DNA of 64,000 nucleotides, from assembly GCF_032586175.1 (NCBI RefSeq), contig NZ_JAWHTE010000013.1, positions 62,001 through 126,000 on the forward strand, given 5' to 3'. Made by a program: the position numbers and the translations under genes. The stretch comes from Ovoidimarina sediminis. Its GTDB lineage: Bacteria > Pseudomonadota > Alphaproteobacteria > Rhodobacterales > Rhodobacteraceae. The notes under the pieces were generated by a model that ran no database searches, was not told where the DNA came from, and saw only the letters and a list, made by a program, of their open reading frames with translations. Below are positions 1 through 6,891 of this stretch, in pieces; within the stretch, counting starts at the first letter, position 1; each line of letters starts with the position of its first letter.

Positions 1-170
1 GAAAAAGCGCGGAAGTTCCGATCCGCACCGCCGCCCTCGCGGGTTGGGATGATCACCTTGATATTGCGTTCGGGATAGCCCGCCGCCCGCGCGATACCGG
101 GGGCTGCAAGCGCCATGGCAGAGGCCGCGGCCCCGGTCTTCAGAAACCCACGTCTGTTCAGTCGGGTCAT
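1..170 (-). CDS. Tripartite tricarboxylate transporter (TctC/Bug) substrate-binding protein, N-terminal part
   Basis: The first 56 residues of a periplasmic solute-binding protein; the remainder lies beyond the left edge. Residues 6-11 read R-R-G-F-L-K, a twin-arginine export motif, followed by an Ala-rich hydrophobic stretch with a likely cleavage site near residue 29. The mature start (Y-P-E-R then I-K-V-I-I-P and G-G-G-A-D) is the usual opening of the Bug fold. A GGAGG ribosome site sits five bases before the ATG. It lies downstream of two catabolic genes on the same strand, so it probably binds the organic acid they process. The ligand cannot be inferred from this fragment. Confidence 0.75.
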   Translation of the reverse strand, partial: MTRLNRRGFLKTGAAASAMALAAPGIARAAGYPERNIKVIIPTREGGGADRNFRAF

Positions 171-284
171 CTTTTCCTCCATCTTTGGTGCGCTGTCTTT
201 GTCTTGCTCCACGGCCTTCGCGCTCAGACCGTTGGTTCGTTTTTGATCTCCACATCAGGCGAAGTTCTGCGGTGGCTCCTCTTC

Positions 285-1271
285 TCAGGTCGTCAGCAAG
301 TCCTTGGGAAACAACGCCTCTGGTGCAACCCGCTGCCCAGCAAGGTGCTGCTCCACCGAATACCGGCAAATCGCGTCAAGCTCGGCACGGTTCGCCGTGA
401 ACCCATAGGGCCACCAGTCAGGCCCGAAGGCATCCATCGTCCTCTCCACTCCAGCCCCGAACCACGGCAAGGACACCCGGTTCGCATTCGAAAGCCAAAG
501 TGCCTTCAAGCGATCGAGGGCCACCTTCTTTCCTGCGACAAGCGCATCGTAAAGCTTCCGCGCGAGCCAGGGATATGCCTCCAAAAGCGTCCGCCGCACC
601 CCGATCACATGCATAATAGGGAAGAACCCAGTTTTCGCATGGTAAGCCCGTTCTGCCGCCTCGTAGTCGGGGAAGAGCCGGATAAAACGTCTGTCGCCGT
701 CAAGAAATGCCTGGGGTGGTTTCGGTGCCAGCAGCCCATCGATTTCACCCGCAATCAGAAGATCCTGAAGTGTCTCGCCTTCGGCGATTGGGGCAACCTC
801 CATTCCATCCGGCAGATCGAGTTCCAGCCGTTCCCGTCGCACCCCGGCATCCAGCGCGCCCGTCCGCCACCGGACATCCTCGGCGTTCACTGCGTACTCA
901 TCGCGAAGAATGCCTCGCATCCAAAGGGCGGCGGTCATTTGATACTCCGGCACCCCGATCCTCCGGCCCTTGAAATCCGCCGGGCTTTCGATCCCTGATC
1001 CTGCTCGCGCAAAGAAACCCTGGTGCCGGAAGCTTCGCGCAACGAAGGCGGGCAGAGCGATGTACGCTCCTTCCCCACGCGCAACTTGCAGCACATAAGA
1101 AGAAATCGACATCTCCGTGATGTCGTACGGTGCGTCGGCCACCGCGGCTGGGAAAAGCTCGCTCGTCGGCGCGATCACACTCCTGAGGCGCACCCCTTCG
1201 ATCTCAACCGACCCTTCGTGAAGCGCCATGACGCGATCATGATCCCAGGTCGCAAAGCTCAGCTTCAGCAC
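285..1271 (-). CDS. 4,5-dihydroxyphthalate decarboxylase-like / ABC-type substrate-binding-fold protein
   Basis: A 328-residue protein of the family that includes Pht5 4,5-dihydroxyphthalate decarboxylase, which has a periplasmic-binding-protein fold but no export signal. The start L-K-L-S-F-A-T-W-D-H-D-R, the E-M-S-I-S-S-Y motif near residue 60 and the later R-R-I-G-V-P-E-Y segment match that family. I chose a GTG start at 1271 (AAGGTG just upstream); a second in-frame GTG lies at 1283. The gene begins 53 bases after the fumarylacetoacetate-hydrolase-type gene and precedes the tripartite-transporter protein, so a shared catabolic operon is likely. Whether it decarboxylates an aromatic acid here is inferred from family and context. 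Confidence 0.7.
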   Translation of the reverse strand: MLKLSFATWDHDRVMALHEGSVEIEGVRLRSVIAPTSELFPAAVADAPYDITEMSISSYVLQVARGEGAYIALPAFVARSFRHQGFFARAGSGIESPADFKGRRIGVPEYQMTAALWMRGILRDEYAVNAEDVRWRTGALDAGVRRERLELDLPDGMEVAPIAEGETLQDLLIAGEIDGLLAPKPPQAFLDGDRRFIRLFPDYEAAERAYHAKTGFFPIMHVIGVRRTLLEAYPWLARKLYDALVAGKKVALDRLKALWLSNANRVSLPWFGAGVERTMDAFGPDWWPYGFTANRAELDAICRYSVEQHLAGQRVAPEALFPKDLLTT

Positions 1272-1324
1272 ATCACCTTGCACTGTCCCGGCCTCGCTTA
1301 TGTCGCTCCGGCCCGGCACCGTTC

Positions 1325-2008
1325 TCAGACCACCGTCACCTTGAGCTCTCCAAGCCCCTCTGCGCTCAGAACCATTTCGTCGCCCTTTTCGACCGGGCCA
1401 ACCCCAGATGGCGTGCCGGACAGGATTACATCGCCCGGCGCCAGTTCGAAATACTCCGAAAGGTAGGCGATCATCTCCGGCACCTTCCATATCATCTGGT
1501 TCAGATCGCCCTCCTGCCGCAATTCGCCATTGACGGCCAGCGCGATGCGCCCCTCGCTTGGATGCCCCACCTCTGCGACCGGGTGAATGGGGCCCACCGG
1601 GGCGGACCGCTCGAACGCTTTTCCAATCTCCCATGGGCGACCCATCTTCTTCGCCACCCCCTGCAAATCCCGACGGGTCATATCAAGCGCAAGCGCGTAA
1701 CCAAAAACGTGATCAAGCGCATTCTCGACTGCGATGTTCGTGCCACCTGTCTTCAGCATGACAGCGATCTCCGCCTCGTGATGCACATCGCTGGTCTGTG
1801 GAGGATAGGGAAACTCGCCTGAAGGATCGAGGTTGTCGGGGTTCTTTTGGAAGAAGAACGGCGGCTCACGATCCGGGTCGTGCCCCATCTCGATAGCATG
1901 GGCAGCATAGTTTCGGCCAATGCAATAGACCCGTCGCACCGGAAATGTAGCATCCGACCCCGCTATGGGCAAAGCGACGACAGGCGGTGTTTCGATCGCG
2001 TAGGTCAC
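1325..2008 (-). CDS. Fumarylacetoacetate hydrolase-family enzyme (fumarylpyruvate hydrolase-like)
   Basis: A 227-residue protein of the FAH superfamily, which cleaves or isomerises acylpyruvates made by aromatic ring opening (for example the gentisate route). Family marks are C-I-G-R-N-Y at 29-34, the metal-ligand segment H-H-E-A-E-I-A-V, the A-L-D-M-T-R-R-D-L-Q motif and the C-terminal G-D-V-I-L-S-G-T-P-S-G-V-G. I chose the GTG at 2008 because GGGAGG lies about nine bases before it; an upstream extension to 2050 has no ribosome site. It is the first gene of the leftward operon and is transcribed divergently from the GntR regulator. The exact substrate is unknown. Confidence 0.85.
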   Translation of the reverse strand: MTYAIETPPVVALPIAGSDATFPVRRVYCIGRNYAAHAIEMGHDPDREPPFFFQKNPDNLDPSGEFPYPPQTSDVHHEAEIAVMLKTGGTNIAVENALDHVFGYALALDMTRRDLQGVAKKMGRPWEIGKAFERSAPVGPIHPVAEVGHPSEGRIALAVNGELRQEGDLNQMIWKVPEMIAYLSEYFELAPGDVILSGTPSGVGPVEKGDEMVLSAEGLGELKVTVV

Positions 2009-2167
2009 GTGGTGATACCTCCCGTTTAACCACAAACAATGTGCGACCAATTTATCCGATCAATCGCAACCAATGTGGAGCGGCGCGTGGATTTCGACTC
2101 GAAAACCCTTGCAAACCCCCCTGTTTGATCCAATCCTATGCCGACATGAATCAATTGGTCAACCAAT
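2009..2167. promoter_or_regulatory. Divergent control region of the FAH operon and gntR, with a candidate GntR operator
   Basis: The 137 bases between the FAH-type gene and gntR must hold both promoters. An inverted repeat ATTGGT-CA-ACCAAT (2154-2167) overlaps codons 3-8 of gntR. It resembles the TNGTNNNACNA sites of FadR-type GntR proteins but has a two-base rather than three-base centre. Single ACCAAT half-sites also occur at about 2046 and 2070. Binding is inferred, not shown. Confidence 0.4.
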
Positions 2168-2859
2168 ATGGCGGCCGGCCTCCCTCGACCATCGAGGCTT
2201 CCGCAACTCTGGACGCGCTCCGCGGCATGCTGGCGGGCCAGGCATATCGCCCCGGAGACCGCCTCCCGCCCGAGCGTGAGCTGAAAGATAGGCTCGGCGT
2301 GACGCGCACGGCGCTTCGCAAAGCGCTTGATGCACTTGAACGCGAGGGTCTGATTTGGCGCCATGTCGGCAAGGGCACATTCGTTTCCGGCCCCATCACT
2401 GGTTCGCAACTCAATAGCCTGAGCGATCTCAGCCGAACCGTGAGCCCGCTGCACATGATGCGCACCCGCCTCGCGCTGGAACCGGCGATTGCCCGGGAAG
2501 CTGCAATCAATGCGTCACCGGCCGGACTTGCTTCCATCGAGTCGTCACGCGACGCTGCACGCGCGGCGCAAAGCTGGGACGACTACGAAGCCAATGACGA
2601 CATATTCCATCGCGCCATAGCCGAGGCTACGGGCAATACGCTCCTGTTGGCGCTCTTTGATCAACTGAACCAAGTGCGCCGAGCTGTCGCCTGGGACACT
2701 GTCGTGCGAAGCTCCGACTGCCCCGCGCCCGATCACACCAGTTTTGCCGAACACGACGCAATCACGGCCGCAATCGCGGCACGGAATGCAACGGCTGCTC
2801 ACACGGCAATGAGCGCACATCTGGGGTCTGTTTCGGCGCGCCTCTTCGGGGACGGCTGA
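2146..2859 (+). CDS. GntR-family transcriptional regulator (FadR/FCD subfamily)
   Basis: A 237-residue regulator. Residues about 15-80 form the winged helix-turn-helix (P-G-D-R-L-P-P-E-R-E-L, then G-V-T-R-T-A-L-R-K-A-L and the wing G-K-G-T-F-V). The helical FCD effector domain follows, with the D-x-x-F-H-R-A-I-A motif that holds metal and carboxylate ligands in this subfamily. It is divergent from the aromatic-acid-type operon and most likely represses it until a carboxylate inducer appears. The ATG at 2146 puts the DNA-binding domain at the normal place; no strong ribosome site precedes it. It converges on the cobalamin-binding gene with only three bases between stop codons. Confidence 0.9.
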   Translation: MNQLVNQYGGRPPSTIEASATLDALRGMLAGQAYRPGDRLPPERELKDRLGVTRTALRKALDALEREGLIWRHVGKGTFVSGPITGSQLNSLSDLSRTVSPLHMMRTRLALEPAIAREAAINASPAGLASIESSRDAARAAQSWDDYEANDDIFHRAIAEATGNTLLLALFDQLNQVRRAVAWDTVVRSSDCPAPDHTSFAEHDAITAAIAARNATAAHTAMSAHLGSVSARLFGDG

Positions 2860-2862
2860 AAC

Positions 2863-3699
2863 TCACGAGCCGGCTATGGCATGGCGCTCCCAAAGCGCAT
2901 CGAGAACCTCAACCGCTCTCTCAAGATCCGGCGCAACTCCGTCGGGCGAAAGATGAGACACCGATTCCGCCGCCTCCTCCACCAGACTCCCACTTATGAG
3001 GATCGACGCATCCGGCCGGTGAATACGCAACGCCAGAACAAGCCTGGCGAGGGAAACAAGCGAGTGCATGCCTCCGGCGGACACTCCGATGATGATATGA
3101 GACGAGGCGCCCGCAGCTTCCAGTAGCTCGTCGTGAGACCGACCTATCAGAAGTTCGATCTCCCAGCCCCGTCGCCGGAATACATCCGCGGCCATTCGCA
3201 CGCCCAGCGTATGTTGCTCGCCTGGTACGGACATGAAAAGCGCCGAGCGCCCTGTCTTGCGGGCTCGCGTCGCCGGTTCGCTGTCCAAGACACGCAGGAT
3301 GCCATAGATCCGCGCAGTTCCCAGCGTAACATCCATGAAGCTGATATGATCTTCGTTCCACCAGTCTCCGAGGCGTCGGGCCGCTGCCGCCAGATAGTCC
3401 AGCATCACGTCCTCAACGGAAATGCCGGACGAACGAAGATCTTCAATAAATACCTGCCCGGCCTGCTGATTTCCATCGATCAGCGCAAAAGCAAGGCGAT
3501 CGATATCCTCGGGCAACGGGCCCAGGCCGACATCGCTCCGCCCATACCCGGCCCGTTGAACCACCCGATTGATAACTTCCCGCGCCAGTGCCTCCACCGC
3601 CTCAGGCGAGAGGCCTGCTTTCAACGCCCGAAGCCGTGCCGCCGTTTCCTCGGCGAGCGCAGGATCAAGCTTCCCTCCGGTTCCCTCTGGCAATGCCAT
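2863..3699 (-). CDS. Cobalamin (B12)-binding domain regulator, AerR/PpaA-like
   Basis: A 278-residue soluble protein. The N-terminal half is helical and resembles the cap of B12-binding regulators (A-A-R-R-L-G-D-W-W-N-E-D). The C-terminal half has a Rossmann-like B12-binding domain with G-E-Q-H-T-L-G, an E-x-H-x-x-G version of the D-x-H-x-x-G motif whose His ligates cobalt, followed by the glycine-rich I-I-I-G-V-S-A-G-G and L-I-S-G-S-L strands. In purple bacteria such proteins (AerR, PpaA) are light- or oxygen-sensing antirepressors of photosynthesis genes; no photosynthesis gene is in this window. I chose the ATG at 3699 because AGAAGG lies upstream; an ATG at 3801 would add 34 residues with no ribosome site. 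Confidence 0.75.
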   Translation of the reverse strand: MALPEGTGGKLDPALAEETAARLRALKAGLSPEAVEALAREVINRVVQRAGYGRSDVGLGPLPEDIDRLAFALIDGNQQAGQVFIEDLRSSGISVEDVMLDYLAAAARRLGDWWNEDHISFMDVTLGTARIYGILRVLDSEPATRARKTGRSALFMSVPGEQHTLGVRMAADVFRRRGWEIELLIGRSHDELLEAAGASSHIIIGVSAGGMHSLVSLARLVLALRIHRPDASILISGSLVEEAAESVSHLSPDGVAPDLERAVEVLDALWERHAIAGS

Positions 3700-3827
3700 C
3701 CGCTTCCCTTCTGGATCAAATATCCGGGTGCGTGGTCGCGATTTTTTCAACTCTTTAAGGATTAGCTCACTACCGGCGCAATTCAAGGGAAGAGCCATCA
3801 TTGGTGGCGCTTTCGCAGGCTCGGATG

Positions 3828-4601
3828 CTATCTGAGACGCGGAGGCCGGTCTGGATCGGTGCCCGGGCCAGTTGGCGAAACGGCTTCGGCCCTAGCAGGA
3901 ATGTCAAACCGCAGGGCATGGCGCGCGAAAACGGGAAGAAGCGGGTCCTGCGCGCCGAGAAACGCGACGTCGAGCGCTCCAGCTTCGACGCCCGAGAAGA
4001 CCAATGCCTCGCCAACGGCCGCTGCAAGCGCCCGTTCCGCCCCATCCGCCACATCTGCAAAAGCAAGCAGGTGCGCCGACCGCCCATCCGCATAGCCTAC
4101 CCCGGCGAGATAGGCCGCCGATGTCAGCCCCGCCGCCGCAGGCAGCTTCGCGTCCAGTGCGGCGACAACCGCCTCAGGAACCGCTCCGGGCGGTGCAACT
4201 TCGACCGGCCTTGCCTCCATCTCAGCCGGCGCATGGCTAAGCGCATCCGCAAGCCAATCCACGCCGGCAGCGTCAAGCAGAAAAGCCGAAGAAGCAACCC
4301 CCAGATTTACACCCAGCCCAAGCCCCTGCCCCGCCAGAAGCCCGAGAAGCCGACGGCCCGAAAGCTCCGCATATGCCGCTTCCCCCGCAAAGGCCGCAAG
4401 CCGCGCCTCGGTGTCGAAGGCAAGGACAACCTCACCGTCTTCAAGCGGCACCACCCGTGGCGAGATCACCTCGCCTTTTGGCGTGGCCTCAAGCAAAAGC
4501 ACCAGTTCCGTCTCAACCAGCCGATCGTAATAACGCAACCGCAAGGTCTCATCTTCCGGCGCGGCCTCCATCGCCGCATGCGCTGCATCAAGCCGTGTCA
4601 T
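3828..4601 (-). CDS. SseB family protein
   Basis: A 257-residue cytoplasmic protein of the SseB/enhanced-serine-sensitivity family (residues about 1-130 carry the A-F-D-T-E-A-R-L-A-A-F signature), with a second Ala-rich half of unknown role. Its ATG overlaps the TGA of the upstream uracil-DNA-glycosylase-like gene by four bases, so the two are translationally coupled. The biochemical function of SseB-domain proteins is poorly defined. An in-frame extension upstream to 4925 lies inside the glycosylase gene and was rejected. Confidence 0.8.
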   Translation of the reverse strand: MTRLDAAHAAMEAAPEDETLRLRYYDRLVETELVLLLEATPKGEVISPRVVPLEDGEVVLAFDTEARLAAFAGEAAYAELSGRRLLGLLAGQGLGLGVNLGVASSAFLLDAAGVDWLADALSHAPAEMEARPVEVAPPGAVPEAVVAALDAKLPAAAGLTSAAYLAGVGYADGRSAHLLAFADVADGAERALAAAVGEALVFSGVEAGALDVAFLGAQDPLLPVFARHALRFDIPARAEAVSPTGPGTDPDRPPRLR

Positions 4602-5188
4602 GCCAGCACCTCGTTCACCCGCGCCCGAAGCACCGGGATCACCTCTGCATCGAACCAGGGGTTTCTTTTCAGCCAGCCGGTATTTCGCCAGGAGGGATGC
4701 GGCAAGACGAAGATACGGGGCGCATGGTCGCGCCAGCGCATGACAGTCGCAGTCACGCCGCCGCGCGACGCGCGAACGCCCAAATGCCAGCGATGTGCAT
4801 AACCGCCGACGAGAATGGTTAACGGAATGTCCCCCAACGACTCCATTACCGTTTCGTGCCATGTCTCGGCACAGATCTTCGGTGGCGGAAGGTCTGACCC
4901 CTTTGCATCGTAGCCGGGAAAGCAAAACGCCATGGGAAGAACCGCGATCTGGTCACGGTCGTAGAACACATCCTCACCAATCCCCATCCAGTCGCGCAAC
5001 CTATCACCGGATGGATCGGAAAACGGTCTTCCCGCGGCATGGACGCGCGCGCCGGGGGCCTGGCCGGCCACGAGGATGGGTGCCCCGGGGCGGAACCACA
5101 CCACAGGGCGCGGCACGTGCCCCGTCGCAGTAGCCGCGAAGCGATCAGCACAGAGCCTGCAGGCCCGGATATCCTCGATCAGTGCCAT
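4598..5188 (-). CDS. Uracil-DNA glycosylase family protein
   Basis: A 196-residue protein of the UDG superfamily. The first active-site motif reads G-Q-A-P-G (about residues 42-46) and the second L-P-H-P-S-W-R-N near residue 165, as in the short UDG-like proteins of alphaproteobacteria. C-R-L-C near residue 10 is suggestive, but a full four-Cys iron-sulfur set is not evident. Role: probably excises uracil or a related damaged base. The ATG at 5188 is preceded by GCGAGG; an in-frame extension to 5248 reads into the ArsR control region. It is divergent from arsR and coupled to sseB. Confidence 0.8.
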   Translation of the reverse strand: MALIEDIRACRLCADRFAATATGHVPRPVVWFRPGAPILVAGQAPGARVHAAGRPFSDPSGDRLRDWMGIGEDVFYDRDQIAVLPMAFCFPGYDAKGSDLPPPKICAETWHETVMESLGDIPLTILVGGYAHRWHLGVRASRGGVTATVMRWRDHAPRIFVLPHPSWRNTGWLKRNPWFDAEVIPVLRARVNEVLA

Positions 5189-5267
5189 TTGCCTCGCAGA
5201 CGTAGCCAGCTCAACCGAAATGCGCAAACCACCGAAACCGCTGAACACGCAGAATTCACCTCCGGCA

Positions 5268-5296
5268 TATTTCTATATTGCTAAATTTCTAGAATC
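5268..5296 (+). promoter_or_regulatory. Candidate ArsR operator/promoter
   Basis: An AT-rich island directly before arsR in otherwise GC-rich DNA. It holds ATATTTCTATATT (5268-5280) and the palindrome TTCTAGAA (5287-5294), which ends three bases before the first ATG. This is the kind of AT-rich dyad bound by ArsR/SmtB repressors, and the nearness to the start suggests autorepression. No footprint data; inferred from sequence and position. Confidence 0.5.
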
Positions 5297-5659
5297 ATGA
5301 AAATGATTGGCGCCATGAGTGCACTTACCCCTCTCCTCCCCGCCGCCGTAACGGAACTTGCGTCGACTTTCGCTGCCCTCGGGTCGGAACAACGGCTCAC
5401 CGTGCTCCGCGCCCTTGTGCGCGCTGGTCCTGGCGGGCTTAGCATCGGCGAATTGGGCGCACGCACGGGGGTCACGGGTTCCACTCTCACCCATCACATG
5501 AAGATTCTCGCAGCCGCCGGTCTCGTAACCCAGTCGAAACAGGGGCGCACCATCATCTGTGTGGGCGCGGATTACGATCGGGTGAAGTATCTCTCGGATT
5601 TCCTCCTGTCCGAGTGCTGCGCGGACAGCACCGGCGACGGGACGCACGAGCATGGCTGA
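5297..5659 (+). CDS. ArsR-family transcriptional repressor
   Basis: A 120-residue winged-helix protein: L-G-S-E-Q-R-L-T-V-L-R-A-L begins helix 1, I-G-E-L-G-A-R-T-G-V-T then T-L-T-H-H-M-K-I-L forms the recognition helix, followed by the wing. The C-terminal L-L-S-E-C-C-A-D-S carries a vicinal Cys pair and a His-containing tail (H-E-H), likely metal or metalloid ligands. The reading frame overlaps the permease gene by eight bases. Three in-frame ATGs (5297, 5303, 5315) precede the domain and none has a good ribosome site, so the exact start is open. Probably senses the permease's substrate. Confidence 0.85.
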   Translation: MKMIGAMSALTPLLPAAVTELASTFAALGSEQRLTVLRALVRAGPGGLSIGELGARTGVTGSTLTHHMKILAAAGLVTQSKQGRTIICVGADYDRVKYLSDFLLSECCADSTGDGTHEHG

Positions 5660-6683
5660 TCTCTCCACCCCGCGCAGCATGCCTTCGCTTTGGAACCGGA
5701 TAGACAGGATCTGGCTTCTCGTTGCCGCAGTCCCTGTGGTCATCGCCCTCATCGATCCAACCGCCGCTTGGCCAATCGCATCAGGTGCGATCGGGGCGCT
5801 CGTACATACGGCACCCTTCATCCTCTTTGCCGTTGCGGCGATCGGCTATCTCAAGGCAACCGGAGCAGAAAGCCTCCTTGCCCGTGCGTTCCAGGGCCGC
5901 GAAGCGCGCATGGTAGTCCTCGCCGCCTTGGCGGGAGGCCTCTCGCCCTTTTGTTCGTGCGAAGTCATTCCCTTCATCGCCGCGCTGCTCGCCGCCGGCA
6001 CGCCACTTTCCGCGGTGATGGCCTTTTGGCTCTCTTCTCCTCTCATGGATCCGGCGATGTTCGCGATTACGGCCGGCGGGATCGGCACGGGATTCGCGAT
6101 AGGCAAGACGATTGCAGCGGTTGCACTCGGCCTTTTCGGAGGCTTCGCGGTCATGGCAATGAAGGCGAACCCGGTGTTCGCGGATCCCCTGCGGCCCGTC
6201 GAGAACAGGGGGTGCGGCTGCGGGCCCTCGCCCTTCAAAGGCGCCCCGGTCTGGCGCTTCTGGAATGATCCGGCCCGCCGCGCGACCTTCTTCGAAGCTG
6301 CGCGTTCGAACCTGATCTTCCTCGGAAAGTGGCTGGCGCTCGCCTATCTTCTCGAAGGGCTGATGATCCGCTACATCCCCGCCGACCTGATTGGCGGGAT
6401 CCTCGGCGGCAGCGGGCCTGGCCCGGTGATCCTTGCCGGCCTCGTCGGCGCGCCCGCCTATCTTAATGGCTACGCCGCGGTGCCGCTTGTCGCGGGCCTG
6501 ATGGAACAGGGGATGTCGCCCGGGGCGGCCATGGCTTTCGTACTGGCGGGCGGCGTCAGCTGCATCCCGGCCGCAGTCGCTGTCTGGGCGCTGGTCAAGC
6601 CCCGCGTCTTCGCGGCCTATCTTGGGCTGGCCCTGACCGGCGCAATCGTTGCCGGGCTGCTCTGGAATGCTCTCAACTTCTAG
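5652..6683 (+). CDS. Permease of the YraQ/DUF318 family (ArsP-like)
   Basis: A 343-residue inner-membrane protein with about eight hydrophobic segments and the family motif P-F-C-S-C-E-V-I-P-F around residue 100, repeated in looser form as G-G-V-S-C-I-P-A near residue 300. A central loop carries R-G-C-G-C-G near residue 187. Members include ArsP, which exports trivalent organoarsenicals, and uncharacterised YraQ permeases. The overlap with the arsR-type gene and that protein's Cys pair support metalloid or thiophilic export, but the substrate is not determined by sequence. Confidence 0.85.
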   Translation: MADLSTPRSMPSLWNRIDRIWLLVAAVPVVIALIDPTAAWPIASGAIGALVHTAPFILFAVAAIGYLKATGAESLLARAFQGREARMVVLAALAGGLSPFCSCEVIPFIAALLAAGTPLSAVMAFWLSSPLMDPAMFAITAGGIGTGFAIGKTIAAVALGLFGGFAVMAMKANPVFADPLRPVENRGCGCGPSPFKGAPVWRFWNDPARRATFFEAARSNLIFLGKWLALAYLLEGLMIRYIPADLIGGILGGSGPGPVILAGLVGAPAYLNGYAAVPLVAGLMEQGMSPGAAMAFVLAGGVSCIPAAVAVWALVKPRVFAAYLGLALTGAIVAGLLWNALNF

Positions 6684-6891
6684 TCTCTGATACCTTGCCC
6701 CGGGCCAGTGCGTGCCGGGCAACACACTGCGTGCCTGAACCGATGGCCGCTGGATTAGCCTGCGGTTACTGTCCTCGTTTCAACGCTCTGCCGGGGAAAA
6801 CCACCTTACGCGCGTAGCAAGACTGTGGTTTAAAACGTGGACAGCCGTCGTCTGAGAGGGCGCATAAACGGAAGTTCAACAGGGACAGATA

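Noticed and set aside
204..1466. Several open frames on the plus strand opposite the first two genes
   Set aside because: They are mirror shadows of the leftward decarboxylase-like and FAH genes, without ribosome sites or domains.
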